Positions 22,807-33,837 of a stretch of DNA of 64,000 nt are shown in pieces. The notes under the pieces are model-generated. The model saw only the letters and a program-made list of their open reading frames with translations. It was not told the DNA's origin and searched no databases. Both the position numbers and the translations under genes were made by a program. Source of the stretch: Nemertoderma westbladi (taxonomy: Eukaryota > Xenacoelomorpha > Nemertodermatida > Nemertodermatidae); contig JAUCBJ010007399.1 in assembly GCA_032718475.1 (NCBI GenBank), positions 7,501 to 71,500 on the forward strand, given 5' to 3'. Each line of letters starts with the position of its first letter. Within the stretch, counting starts at the first letter, position 1.

Positions 22807-25800
22807 ATGTCTGACACAAGGCAAACTCTGTCAGATAGTCTCCTAGAAACAACAGTCTGTTTATCAGATAGGAGTATAGAGAATCCCAGACCGAGGTCTG
22901 AAACCCCTCCTACTGTAAGAAAGACAACCCCTACAGTAGCTGTGTCAGAACCTAGGTTAGTAGAAGCAATTTCGCAATTCGCGAAGTTAGTGAAGCGCCG
23001 TAGGTCTATCATCGGTACTCGGGCCCAAGTTAAGCGGGATCAAGAAGCAGCTGCCAAACAGCAGCAACCTCCTAGCCAAGAACCTACTTCTCAGCGGCCC
23101 GAGAGCTCCAGTAGTTCGGATACTGTTGAGCGGACGCCCGAACGCGGAGCGAAGATGGCGGATACGGTTTATGATGAACGGCCAACCTATGAAGAATCAA
23201 CCGACGCCACTTCTTCTCAAGAAGAAAGCGAAGGGACAGCGGAGGGGCCGCGAAAGAGAGATGCCATTGACATCTATCTGTCAGACTATCAACGTTTTTT
23301 AGGTGATGACGAGTTGAGGAGAAGGCTGGAGGGGCTTAGCCCTAATAGTGAAGGAACCAAGCTTGTGCTGGTCGCAATCGATGCGGAAATGTTAGCGGCG
23401 AATCAAGCTAAATTCGATGAACAACTCCACATCGCTAGAGAAAAGGAAGAACAATTAAGGAAAAAACGTATAGAAGACAGAAAGATAGCAGCCGTGGCAG
23501 AGGCAGAAAGAAAAGCGACCTTGGCAGAAGCAGTGGCAGAGGCAAAAGCGGCAGCAGCAGAAGCCGAGGCAAAGGCAAAAGCGGCAGCAGCAGAAGCCGA
23601 GGCAAAGGCAAAAGCGGCAGCGGCAGAGGCAAAAGCAGAAGCCGAGGCAAAGGCAAAAGCGGCAGCAGCAGAGGCAAAAGCGGCAGCGGCAGAGGCAAAA
23701 GCGGCAGCGGTGGCGGAAGCAGAACGGAGAGCGGCTGAAGAGATCACCCAACTGGAGTTGGAAAATCTTCAAGAGAATCAAGACTGCATAAATAAACAGT
23801 TAACAGCTAGTAATATGCAGATGATGAGTCGATCTACCCCCAAACGACAGGGTTATACATCATCTGAGGAAGGCGATACCACCGATACTGAAGGCAAAGG
23901 AAATAGATCTCGTCTAAGCAGACGTAAAAGAACATTCCACCGTCAGAAATTGCCTGATTTGCCTCCAGCTGTTAGAAGGCAACTAAATAACACCAACTTA
24001 GGCAGTACAGAACCCACAGACCAAATAATTAAAATAGAAAGACTCCCTACTATAGTAGATGAGCCTGAAATAATTAGGCCTGTTCTCGAAATCACCCCTT
24101 CGGTGATAGACACACCTGTACTCCCTGAAGTTACCTCTAAATTCCCTCTGCATAGCACTAAGCTACCTGTGCCCAGTAGAACTGCCCAGGAGACAGTTCA
24201 AGTCCTGGACCCCGAGCGAAATATTCATAATTTGTCGCCCGTTGTCCCTCGTCCGCCCGCTACAACGTTGGCGACTCCCGCTTCGGCGGTCGAATGGGTG
24301 GACGAGAGACGGCGGGGGATGGATCTCCTGCTCGGGCAGATGCAGGAGACTGTTCAGCAATTCAAGGGCACAGTAAGGGAAAGTAGACTAGAGTTGCAAG
24401 AAGTGCAGCAAAGTATCGCGCTAGAGCGCGATAAATTAGTGAACACACAAAAGGGTATACCACCACCCCCTGTAACAATGTGTCAACCCGTTAGGTCTGA
24501 AGTATCCCATGCGCAAGGTGTGGAGCCTACACGCATCTATACTGCTAGCGAAATAGAAACTCCTATAGTAAACCCTATTAAGGGTAATTATAAACCTGTT
24601 GATAATGATATCTCATCTAGACTTGATAATAATCCGAGAAACTTATATACCGATAATTCTCTATTCAATAATACGATGGCTCAAGAAAGTTTTACACGCC
24701 AAATGGCTAGAACCGAAGCCCGACAAGCGGTAAAGGTTGGAGAGATCGTCAAGTTCAATGGAGATGAGATGAAATGGTTACCTTTTAATGAATATTACAA
24801 AGATAACATACAGAACTCTGTACTATCTAATGGAGAGAAACTTAGATTCCTCATCGAGTGCTTGGAAGGATCTCCCAAGTTAATGGCGTTAAAGTTTATT
24901 GGACATCCAGACGGATTAAGACAAGTTTGGGATACACTAAACATCAGGTATGGTAATAGGAATAACATAGCTGGGTATTTGTATGCAAAGTTGGTAGCGC
25001 CCCGAAAGTTTATTAGCAACGGGATTATAGAGTTTTCCGATGAAATTCAGGAGATCTGCAGACAATTAGATTGGCTAGGTAAGTCTCATGAGTATCAGAG
25101 TGCTATGGTTATTAGAGCAGTGGCTTCTACTTTACCGAAGGGTGGAGTAGGTACACGCTGGGATAAGAAAGTGTTATATATGATGGAACAACAACGACGA
25201 GACCCTACCATGACTGATCTCATGTCATTCTTAGATAGAGAAGTGAAATTACAGCTCCTAAGGCAGTCCAGAGAGAAGACATTGGAAAACAAGGTAAGTG
25301 AGAAACCCGTTTCTAGGAGAAGGGTAACACCAATGTGTTATACAGACGACGGCGAAAGCCAAACCTCTCAAGGAGAGGACAGCGGGAAAGACACTGAAAG
25401 ATCTTATTATGTCAATAAAACGCCTAAAGACCAGGTAAGTAAATCCAAGTCTCGACCCAATGACAGAAGGGAACCGGTACAAAAAACCCCTCCTACGTCT
25501 CCTAAAAGAATTCAGGTGAGAAAGCCCGAGGAAAGAACAAGTGTGCACCACATAGCACAGGTTAAAGTAAGTAACATCAAGCCGAAATGTGTGCTGTGCG
25601 ACGGGCCCCACCGTTTAAATGCGTGTGATAAATTCCTGAGGAAATCACTAAAGGATAGACGTGAAGTCATGTGGGATAAGCGGTTGTGTTATAATTGCCT
25701 CAGACGAGGACACCAACGGCGAACCTGTTACTCCGACGCAAGGTGTGCAAAGTGCGGCGCAAAACATCATATCTTGTTGCACACGGAATTCGAACGAAAC

Positions 25801-27327
25801 AGCCCGAGTCAGGTAAGTGAGTCCGAACTACATGTCCAATTCAGTGATGTGAACGACACTGATCAATCTGAGATGGAAGGATTCTATACGGACGAGTTCT
25901 CCGACCAAAACGAATCCTGTTACCTAATAAACACCACCGCAGTGTATCGAGCACTCATGCATGAGAAAGACACAGACAGCGACCTTACCTTAACTACTTC
26001 TGATCAACAACCATCTTGGAAAGCGCCAACTTCCAATATAGGAATCCGAGAATTTCCTGTAGTCCAGTTACGGGTCCACGGACCTCAGAAGAGCTATATA
26101 GTGAACGCCCTCCTGGACTCCGGTAGCACAGGAACATTCATCGATAAAGAACTAGCCGAAGTCATCTTTGCTGGACAACCCAAGTTCCGAACCAAGCTAA
26201 ACATGTCAGGGATCATGCAGGTTTGGAATTCTACTGTAGCTGCCGACTATTATATAGGTGAGTTGTCCACTCCACAGGATAAACTAGGAGAATACAGTAT
26301 AAGGTCAGTCAAAATGGTGGCAATAAAGAACTTCGCTACCACCCAAGTGGAACCTTATAATTGGGACGAAGATGATCATGCCCAACAACTTAACATCCCT
26401 AGATTCGACACCGATTATCCTGGAGTACAAATATTAATCGGTCAAAACGCGCATGAGGCGCTGGAGACATTGGAGAAACGACCTGCTCAACCGCAACCAC
26501 TTCAGACCTATGCGGTAAGAACTAGAGTAGGTTGGTACCTTACTGGACCTTCCCGAAGAACGCTCAGAGAAAGACTGCTTCAAGATCGCGTCTGCCAGGT
26601 GAGTGAATGGGAAGATGATACTAGTGAGGGAGACGACCCAACTGAGGGAACACCATACTCCTCAGATAATGACGATATTAGCTCCAATGTAGATCAATGG
26701 AGATATTGCCCCAAGAAGTTTAATCCAACTGACATCGCTTCCAGAGGAGCAACTCCTCAAGAACTGACAGATACTACAGACCGGTTAGGTGAACCCGACT
26801 TCCTGAGTAAGGAGGATGAATGGCCTCCCCATCTTACTCCGACTGAGATTAGACCAGCCAAGGGAGCGGAGAAAGTCAAACCTAAAACCCGGACGGGTGG
26901 AGCGGAGTTATTTGAACCCGGGATAGATCTGTCGGTATTACATATTGCCAGGGACGACGCCGTGGATCTGGACCTCCCCACCGCGAGTGGATCCTTCATG
27001 AAGATCAGAGAGAGCGATTGGAGCTCTGGAACATCAGACGTCTCGCAGGGACTCTCACCTCTCCTGCAGGGAGCGACGGACCACTATAGCTCCTGGAATC
27101 GGCTTTGTAAGGCCGTCGTGTACCTAGAGCGATGTTTCTATCGTCACTATTCCAGGACGAAGAGGAAACCTGGAATTGTATTCGGGATGCAGCGACTCAA
27201 TCACCCAGTCGGTCGTTTGTGTTTACCGGAAGGGAATGGAGGACTCTCCGGAAACTGTGGAAGGCAAGATTCTCTTCCCACGACCACCTCCCTAATCCTT
27301 CAAACATCTAGGGACTCCATAACGTAA
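22807..27327 (+). CDS. Gag-protease fusion ORF of BEL copy 2 (RT, RNase H and integrase deleted in frame)
   Basis: An uninterrupted 1506-codon ORF starting MSDTRQTLSDS. Residues 1-200 are a charged N-terminal region. An Ala/Glu/Lys-rich coiled coil with repeated AEAKAKAAAAE words lies at about 215-315. The Pao capsid region starts at M624 (MAQESFTRQ). Zinc knuckles CVLC.., CYNCLRRGHQRRTC and CAKC.. lie around 930-1000, and protease DSG at about 1104. After residue about 1290 the frame jumps directly to the sequence that follows RNase H in copy 1 (NPTDIASRGA). A later jump (HYSRTKRKPGIVF) removes the integrase core and leaves the tail of pol. Both joins keep the frame. About 190 residues near the N-terminus of copy 1 gag are also missing. 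The open frame despite these losses suggests selection on, or very recent spread of, a Gag-protease-only form. Confidence 0.92.
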   Translation: MSDTRQTLSDSLLETTVCLSDRSIENPRPRSETPPTVRKTTPTVAVSEPRLVEAISQFAKLVKRRRSIIGTRAQVKRDQEAAAKQQQPPSQEPTSQRPESSSSSDTVERTPERGAKMADTVYDERPTYEESTDATSSQEESEGTAEGPRKRDAIDIYLSDYQRFLGDDELRRRLEGLSPNSEGTKLVLVAIDAEMLAANQAKFDEQLHIAREKEEQLRKKRIEDRKIAAVAEAERKATLAEAVAEAKAAAAEAEAKAKAAAAEAEAKAKAAAAEAKAEAEAKAKAAAAEAKAAAAEAKAAAVAEAERRAAEEITQLELENLQENQDCINKQLTASNMQMMSRSTPKRQGYTSSEEGDTTDTEGKGNRSRLSRRKRTFHRQKLPDLPPAVRRQLNNTNLGSTEPTDQIIKIERLPTIVDEPEIIRPVLEITPSVIDTPVLPEVTSKFPLHSTKLPVPSRTAQETVQVLDPERNIHNLSPVVPRPPATTLATPASAVEWVDERRRGMDLLLGQMQETVQQFKGTVRESRLELQEVQQSIALERDKLVNTQKGIPPPPVTMCQPVRSEVSHAQGVEPTRIYTASEIETPIVNPIKGNYKPVDNDISSRLDNNPRNLYTDNSLFNNTMAQESFTRQMARTEARQAVKVGEIVKFNGDEMKWLPFNEYYKDNIQNSVLSNGEKLRFLIECLEGSPKLMALKFIGHPDGLRQVWDTLNIRYGNRNNIAGYLYAKLVAPRKFISNGIIEFSDEIQEICRQLDWLGKSHEYQSAMVIRAVASTLPKGGVGTRWDKKVLYMMEQQRRDPTMTDLMSFLDREVKLQLLRQSREKTLENKVSEKPVSRRRVTPMCYTDDGESQTSQGEDSGKDTERSYYVNKTPKDQVSKSKSRPNDRREPVQKTPPTSPKRIQVRKPEERTSVHHIAQVKVSNIKPKCVLCDGPHRLNACDKFLRKSLKDRREVMWDKRLCYNCLRRGHQRRTCYSDARCAKCGAKHHILLHTEFERNSPSQVSESELHVQFSDVNDTDQSEMEGFYTDEFSDQNESCYLINTTAVYRALMHEKDTDSDLTLTTSDQQPSWKAPTSNIGIREFPVVQLRVHGPQKSYIVNALLDSGSTGTFIDKELAEVIFAGQPKFRTKLNMSGIMQVWNSTVAADYYIGELSTPQDKLGEYSIRSVKMVAIKNFATTQVEPYNWDEDDHAQQLNIPRFDTDYPGVQILIGQNAHEALETLEKRPAQPQPLQTYAVRTRVGWYLTGPSRRTLRERLLQDRVCQVSEWEDDTSEGDDPTEGTPYSSDNDDISSNVDQWRYCPKKFNPTDIASRGATPQELTDTTDRLGEPDFLSKEDEWPPHLTPTEIRPAKGAEKVKPKTRTGGAELFEPGIDLSVLHIARDDAVDLDLPTASGSFMKIRESDWSSGTSDVSQGLSPLLQGATDHYSSWNRLCKAVVYLERCFYRHYSRTKRKPGIVFGMQRLNHPVGRLCLPEGNGGLSGNCGRQDSLPTTTSLILQTSRDSIT

Positions 27328-28981
27328 CAACATATGGAGTGGGTGTGTGACTCTATTATTTTATATTATTTTATTATTTTTATATTTATGTATGTATTAC
27401 TATGTAATTTTATTATAATCGTTTTATTTAATTTAGTAGAATCTTATTTAGCGATTATTTAGTAGAATAGTGCAATATATTCGTGTTTATTGCGTACGTA
27501 ATTACGTATATATTATATTTAGTGCGACGGCAAGAAATAATTCTTTTCCTTCTTCCTTACTGTCCGTATTACATTACAAATACGTAACTACAGTAAGATG
27601 AAATGTCCGTACTTATTAAAGTACAATAAAGCCACTACTATATTCAAGTATTATTGGTAGGCAGAGTATTAGGAATGCAAAGTTCAGATCCTCGTGTCTC
27701 GGCTAAACCAAGCTCTGGGTAGACCTTGGAAACGACTTGCCTCTTCACACTGACATTGCTTCGTGCGATATTGCTCTCATACCGTATATTAAATAATACA
27801 TATAGTAGCGTGATGTCCCTTTAACAGTAGCGTATAACGCAAAATAAATCTGTTAAACCCTTTGACCATCTGCAATTCTAGTCGATTAAGATATCGCGGC
27901 ACCCACCGATATACTTGAAAGACAAATTTTAGAATCAGTGGTTAACGTCCCCAGACAAGTTCTGGAATAAATTGGTGCCCATCTCAAATATTAATTATTT
28001 AATATTTGCAAATCTAATAAATCAAAATCTGTAAAATTCAGATCCTTCAACAATTCTAGTCAATTAAGATATCGTAGCATTTACCGATATTCTTAAAAAG
28101 ACAATTGTCATAGAATTAAGGATCTTGTGTCCCCAGACATATTCTAGAATCAAAATATGTCCATTTAATTATTAAATAATAAAATTTCAGGGAATAATTT
28201 AAATTCATGCCTTTTAATGAATTTAATAAATTGCCATTTTTACGCAATTTATAACATTCCCAAAATTCCATTAATTAATAGATCACGGGAGCGGAGATTT
28301 ATCTTATCATGCGTATGAGTGTGCGAAAGTCTCCCAAACATAGTCAATAGCCGATAAAATTCATAAAGTCATGTATAAAACAGAACATTGATCATTAAAG
28401 AATTACTATTAAATAACATCCCAGATCTGTATGCATTGGAATTACCCTAATTCTACCGCTAGCTTTGCATAATGTCACCATAGCAACAACCACGCTAGAA
28501 TTAGAATTGAGTTAAAAGAACAATAGAAAGCTTGTCCCATTGAATAGCATAGGGAATAAATAGCGCACTGATAGTATCCAAGGATACATAATAATACAGT
28601 GACATTCTGGAAGGCATTGACTAACGGACAAGTGACCCGAGTGTGTGTAATTTGTGACAAGTTGTGTGTGTGGTATTTGTGAGTTTATAGGCGAATGTTA
28701 CTACTAAGGTGTGTTTACAGTAGCGAGTCGCAATTGTGAAAGTAACCCTAACTCTCCAGTAAGAACCTGAGGTGTATCTAAGCCTTTGGGACGGACAGTC
28801 GAGTGACTTGTGCCGGTTGTCGTTGTCGTTGTGCGGCTACGTCGTTGGCGAAAGTACAGCGGCGACGACACATCGGCGCTGAGGATCTCGTACTGTCCGG
28901 GGGTTGATTGGGGTAGGCAGCGACGCCCGCTCGCCTAAATATAAACTCATTATAATATGGATAAACTCATATATAGCAGAT
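27328..28981 (+). other. Spacer between truncated pol and ORF3 (BEL copy 2)
   Basis: No ORF of note. It is homologous to 11586-13213 in reverse. It contains the degenerate tandem pair at about 27880-28170 (CTAGTCGATTAAGATATCG, then CTAGTCAATTAAGATATCG). Just before the ORF3 ATG it reads ATATATAGCAG|ATATGACGG, compatible with a 3' splice site. Confidence 0.6.
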
Positions 28982-30312
28982 ATGACGGAGTTGATAGAAG
29001 ATGGTCTTAGTATCGGGGAGCGATATACTCTACTTTTACAAGCGTTTGTTGATAGCTTAATACGCGGCGACGTTAGTCCAACTGCTGCGGAGGACGATGG
29101 TCGTTATATCGAACCGCCAATGTCCCAAGAGCAGCTCGCGCGAGTTGGACTATAGAAAATTCGCTGCTCGATATACGCAGCGTAATGGTACGTATATGGT
29201 CTTCTTAACTACTGGTCATCCTATCGATTTACATAATACGGACTATGTCGACTATATATCCTGCCCAGCGGAGTCGGAACCATAAACTGAAATTCGAATG
29301 CGAAAATTCTATTCGAAATCGACTCGAAAGAAAAGACACTAAAGAAACAAATAAACGCGGTAACTCCAACGTATATTTGGAATTCTTGATAGAAGCATTG
29401 TAACAACAAATAAATATCACCCGCGTTTCCCCTACCAGACGTGCGTCTTTGGTATTATTATGATAAATGCCCTAGACCCAACTAATAAACGGAAAGACAT
29501 AAACATCCACGGAAACGTTGTGTTAAACACAGTTGTGCTCGTTATATTTACTGGAGTTTCGAGCGAAACTTGTTTGACGTATCACCTATGCTCACTCGGC
29601 TCGAACGATCCTGGAGTAAACCTACGATCAGAGTCCCGGAATACTCGGTCAAACCTCCTCATTCCTTAGTTGGACCTCAGACCTGCGATCCTGGTGGTGT
29701 CGCGGATCCTCGCGGACTGTATTCACTGTTCAAAGATCTAGTGCTACCCTAACAATTAATCGGTAACACTCCGACAGTGATTTCTAGCTAGCCGCCCATC
29801 TTACCTAGCCGGATTGTGACGCGGACACCTAATATCACTATCCAACCGTATGGTCGTTCCCGTTTAACGCGATACAACCCTTCATCAAGGTGAAGGAGAG
29901 CGTTGTACGAAACGAGTTAAACGCTATTCTATAAAGATCAAAAAAGAAACCTGCGTTTGTTCAGATAAACGTAAGTTATAACAGTAAGTCCAATCGATAA
30001 ACGAATTGGCCTTATCTCAGTTCGATTGGGAAATCTCGAATCTCTAAGAAGATATCAAGCTTAGAAAACCCTATTCTCTGCGAGAGTTTTGGATGAACGT
30101 ATCCAGCTACGAGCGGAGGAAAATCAGCTCGAGGAGAAGCATATCGAAACGGCGGATACCCCGACCATAATCCTACACCTTCTGATGCAATCATATTGCA
30201 CCCTTCACCCAGGATTTATAGCCCTCCTAGTAAAGTGGCTCGCCCCAAAGAGAAAAGGACTCTTGCTAGCCTCAAAAAACTGCGTAAACGCCGTCTGCGT
30301 AAGAAAGACTAA
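28982..30312 (+). pseudogene. BEL ORF3 relic (copy 2)
   Basis: It begins MTELIEDGLSIGERYTL at 28982, stays open to 29155, then shifts frame. ELDYRKFAARYTQRNGTYM continues at about 29140-29200. Blocks shared with copy 3 follow: INALDPTNKRK near 29465, then VPEYSVKPPHSLVGPQT and LYSLFKDLVLP at about 29630-29752, and the helix AEENQLEEKH near 30110. From there a deletion joins directly to the Pro-rich segment and the basic tail KKLRKRRLRKKD, stop at 30310. The zinc block is missing. Multiple frameshifts make it non-functional. This copy contains both the N-terminal block (also in copy 1) and the middle block (also in copy 3), so it fixes the block order of the ancestral protein. Confidence 0.75.
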
Positions 30313-30380
30313 CTGTTTAGAGTATCTTTATATTTTAGAAACTGTGATTTGTTATATTTTATAGACTTAAATCCCATTTT

Positions 30381-30390
30381 CTGGGAGCGG
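30381..30390 (+). promoter_or_regulatory. Polypurine tract of BEL copy 2
   Basis: CTGGGAGCGG lies directly before the TGTAAAAGC start of the 3' LTR, identical to the tracts of the other two copies. Confidence 0.75.
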
Positions 30391-31614
30391 TGTAAAAGCT
30401 TTTGCGTAATTAGCCGGTTATTATCCCCGTAAAGTACTCTGTGGTTGGTTTACCAGGCATAAAAAGGCCGTGTCCTTGCTGTACTGGTGTTTTGGAGGAC
30501 ATAAAAGCCATTTCTTCTGTATTTGTACTTTAGAGGACATAATCTGCAATTTCGTGACGTAAAAGCTCGATACTCTTGAAAACAGTGTCGCTACCATGAC
30601 GACGGCTAACGGCTGATATTGCCACGTTGCCCCATAGCCCTGCTTTCTGTATCTGCCAATAGGATTTGAGTTGGTTTTGATTTTGACCTATCACAGATCT
30701 ACTGAACTGAATTTCCTATCTGTATGCTCATTCTCTGTGGTGGGTGAGATCTTTGTAGAATAAGGGTAGCTGGTATTCTTATAGTTATTCTTATCAGTTT
30801 TTAGTGTTGTTGGTGATTCTAAGCCAGGAAGAACGGCTTTAGCCTTACACTAGTAGGCTTAATTATAAGGACATATATCCGTTATCTGCATTTATCACAA
30901 CATAACATACCATACCTAATCAAACAACCTGTGCATACTTTATATTGTTATACTGCTATTTACTGTCAGTTCTTCATAATATGGTTGATGAATTATTATA
31001 TTTGGAATAACGATAAATAACCCCGAAACCCAATATTCTTGATATACCGAAGGTAAGAGAGAAGGGTTACATATAACAATTGTGACTTATGTTAAAGTGG
31101 TTTGAAGTGAATCTAATGTTATTTGATAGACCCTACATGATTCGGTCCGTGTTCCTTTTATATGTGACTAAAATCAGTGAAGATCGGCAGATTAGTGTGC
31201 AGTATTGTGCAGCATTGTGTATGAGTGAGACTGATAACGAAGCATTTCCTAAAGAATGCGCCATATATGTGAATTGTAACTAAGCCATATCGTTGTGAGT
31301 AGTTTAAGTCATAACTCTGTTTATATAGATAGAGCGCCACGTCCTAAAGGAACTGTTAATATTCCCCGAAGGTGAATAATATTGTCAGAGATTATATAAT
31401 ACTGTCAGTCGAATAATACATTAGGCTTACATAGCAATACGATTAAGCTGTCGAAATCAATCTCCCGGGTATATCCAACGGGTGAATGATCGCGCACAGA
31501 TTGGTTTCAACTAGTGTAGTGAATCAAATACTTGTTAGAGGCTAAAGCGATTTATTATCTAGAAGACATCCTAATTTGGCGGGTTAAACTGCCAAAGGTC
31601 TGAAAGCGCGAACA
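30391..31614 (+). repeat. BEL copy 2, 3' LTR
   Basis: Same length (1224 bp) as the 5' LTR at 19159-20382 and nearly identical. It ends GCGCGAACA and is followed by the AGTAT target duplication. The short ORF at 31089-31283 is a duplicate of 19857-20051 caused by the LTR. Confidence 0.93.
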
Positions 31615-33837
31615 AGTATAGATGCGTGTAGGCTCCACACCTTCCGCATGTAATACTTCAGACCTAACAGGTTGACACAATGTTACAGGGGGTATTGGTA
31701 TGCCTTTTTGTATATTGACTAATTTGTCGCGTTCCAGTGCGATACTTTGCTGCACTTCTTGCAATTCTGCCCTACCTTCCCTTACTGTTCCCTTAAGCTG
31801 GTGGACAGTCTCCTGCATCTGTCCGAGCAGGAGATTCATCCCCCGCCGTCCCTCCTCTACCCACTCAACCGCCGAAGCGGGAGTCGCCAACATTGTAGCG
31901 GGCTGACGCGGGATGACGGGAGACAAATCTTTGATTTCTCTCTCAGCTTCCAGGACAGGTATATTCTCATGGACTGTTCTACCGGGTACAGGCAGTGTAG
32001 TACTATGTAAAGGGAATTTAGAGTTAAGCTCTGGAAGTACAGGAGTTTCTAGCACAGGGGTGACTTTGGGAATGACAGGCCTAATTATTTCAGGCTCATC
32101 AACTATAGTAGGGAGTCTTTTGACCTTAATAATTTGGTCTGTAGGTTCTATACTACTTAAGTCTGTGCTAGCTAGTTGTCTTCTAACAGCTGGGGGCAAA
32201 TCAGGCAATTTGTGACGGTGAGATGTTTTTCTACGCCTGCTTAGACGAGATCTATTTCCTCCGCCTTCAGGATTGGTGGTTTCGCTTTCTTCCGATGATG
32301 TGTATCCCTGGCGTTTGGGAGTAGATTTTCTCATCATCTGCATGTGACTAGCAGTTAACTGTTTATTTATGTTGTCTTGCGTCTCTTGCAGATTTTCCAA
32401 CTCCAGTTGGGTAGTTTCCTCAGACGCTCTCCGTTCTGCTTCTGCCACTGCCTTTGCTGCCTTTCTTTCCACTTCTGCTTCTGCCATTGCCGCTGCTACT
32501 GCTGCTGTCTTTCTTTCCACTTCTGCTTCTGCCATTGCCGCTGCCGCTGCTACTGCTGCTGCCTTTCTTTCCACTTCTGCTTCTGCCATTACCACTGCTA
32601 CTGCTGCTGCCTTTCGGTCCACTTCTGCTTCTGCCATTACCGCTGCTACTGCTGCCGCCTTTCGTTCCTCAATCCGTCTTTTCTTTACTTGTTCTTCTTG
32701 GACTCTAGTGAGGCGGAGTTTTTCATCAAATTCAGCTTGGTTAGCAGCTAACATTTCAGCATCGATTGAGTCTAACACACGCTGGGTTCCTTCACTATTA
32801 GGGGAAAGTCCAGACAGCCGTCTCCTCAACTCTTCGTCTCCTAGGAATCGCTGATAGTCGGACAGATAAATGTCTATGGCGTCTCTCGTTCGTGGTCTCT
32901 CTGCGGTCTCTTCGCCTTCCACTTGAGAAAGGGTGGCATCGGTTGGTTCTTCATAGGTTAGTCTCTCAGACAGCTGGGATTTCCACTGGTCCGTTTCTTG
33001 TACTTTGAGACCTACCCGCTGGAACCAAGTTTTGACAGCAACCTGCAGCGACGTGTCCTGTCTTCTTTTGGAAGTTTCCTCAAAAGCTGATAGGATTAGT
33101 CGAATGCGTAGGGTTCTTTCGCGTACTTGGTATAGCAGTTCTTCCTGCTCTTGAGGTCCTTGGGGTTGTCGAAACAGTTGTTCTTCTAATCGCTCTAAGG
33201 AGCCGAAGAATCCCTGCACATATCCTGCTGCCGACCTCTTCCAAACAGCTGGATCCATCGTATCTTTAGCCACTCCCATCCTGTGTATATCTTCCCAAGT
33301 AGCCTCGGACAGATCTAACGGGAGTCCGGGTCCGGGAAAGTTCCATTGTGACTCGACAATAGACATCAATTCTTCCCTGGCGTATCCCGCATAATTATCT
33401 TGGGTCGCTCGCTTATTTCTCGCCCAATCGGCTTGATGTTCCTCCACCGCAATCAATATAGTAGTTAGCACTGCGGCAGGAAGGGTGAGAAGGGGGTCCG
33501 AGTAGGCTTTAGCCGCCATCTGCAATCCGCGTTCGGGGGTCAGCTCGACAGTATCCGAATTACTGGAGCTATCGGATCGCTGGGAACAAGTTTCTTGACC
33601 AAGCTGTTGCTGCTGTGGGACAGCTGCTTCCTGGTTCCGTTTGACTTGGGCCCGAGTGCCGATGATAGACCTACGGTGTTGGATTAGCTTAGGGTCTGAT
33701 ACTTCTACTGGAGGGATGACCTTTCTTTCAGTAGGAGGTGAGCTGAACTCCTTTCTTAATCGCTCCACACTCCTATCTGTGTCACAGATGGTTGTATCGA
33801 TTAGACTGTCTGACAGGTTTTGCTGGGTGTCAGACAT
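31615..33837 (-). CDS. BEL copy 1 Gag, N-terminal part (interrupted by copy 2)
   Basis: About 740 codons starting MSDTQQNLSDS. The frame is open until the AGTAT target duplication, where copy 2 entered within the codons for RIYTAS. It continues in the same frame at 19158. Residues about 115-300 form a region (WNFPGPGLPLDLSEATWED, later WFQRVGLKVQETDQW) that is absent from copy 2. A coiled coil made of AMAEAEVERKAA repeats lies at about 395-480. A Ser/Arg-rich stretch with NRSRLSRRRK and a Pro-rich linker follow. The N-terminal extension before the Pao capsid domain is unusually long. The predicted role is particle assembly; the coiled coil is probably for oligomerisation. Confidence 0.88.

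Larger units (their letters stand above)
19159..31614 (+). mobile_element. BEL/Pao copy 2: nested, non-autonomous (Gag-protease only)
   Basis: Two 1224-bp LTRs (19159-20382 and 30391-31614) differ at only a few bases. They are flanked by the 5-bp target duplication AGTAT (19154-19158 and 31615-31619). The element lies in gag of copy 1 in opposite orientation. Removing it together with one AGTAT restores the gag frame of copy 1 without a stop, which proves the nesting order. Internally: leader 20383-22806, a single 1506-codon ORF, spacer, ORF3 remains, polypurine tract. RT, RNase H and most of integrase are deleted, so it must have moved using proteins from a related complete element. Confidence 0.95.

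Noticed and set aside
23403-23781. Minus-strand Ala/Leu/Cys-rich ORFs opposite the BEL gag
   Set aside because: Shadows of the Ala/Glu coiled-coil repeat read on the other strand; the same artefact occurs at 32369-32854 opposite copy 1 gag.
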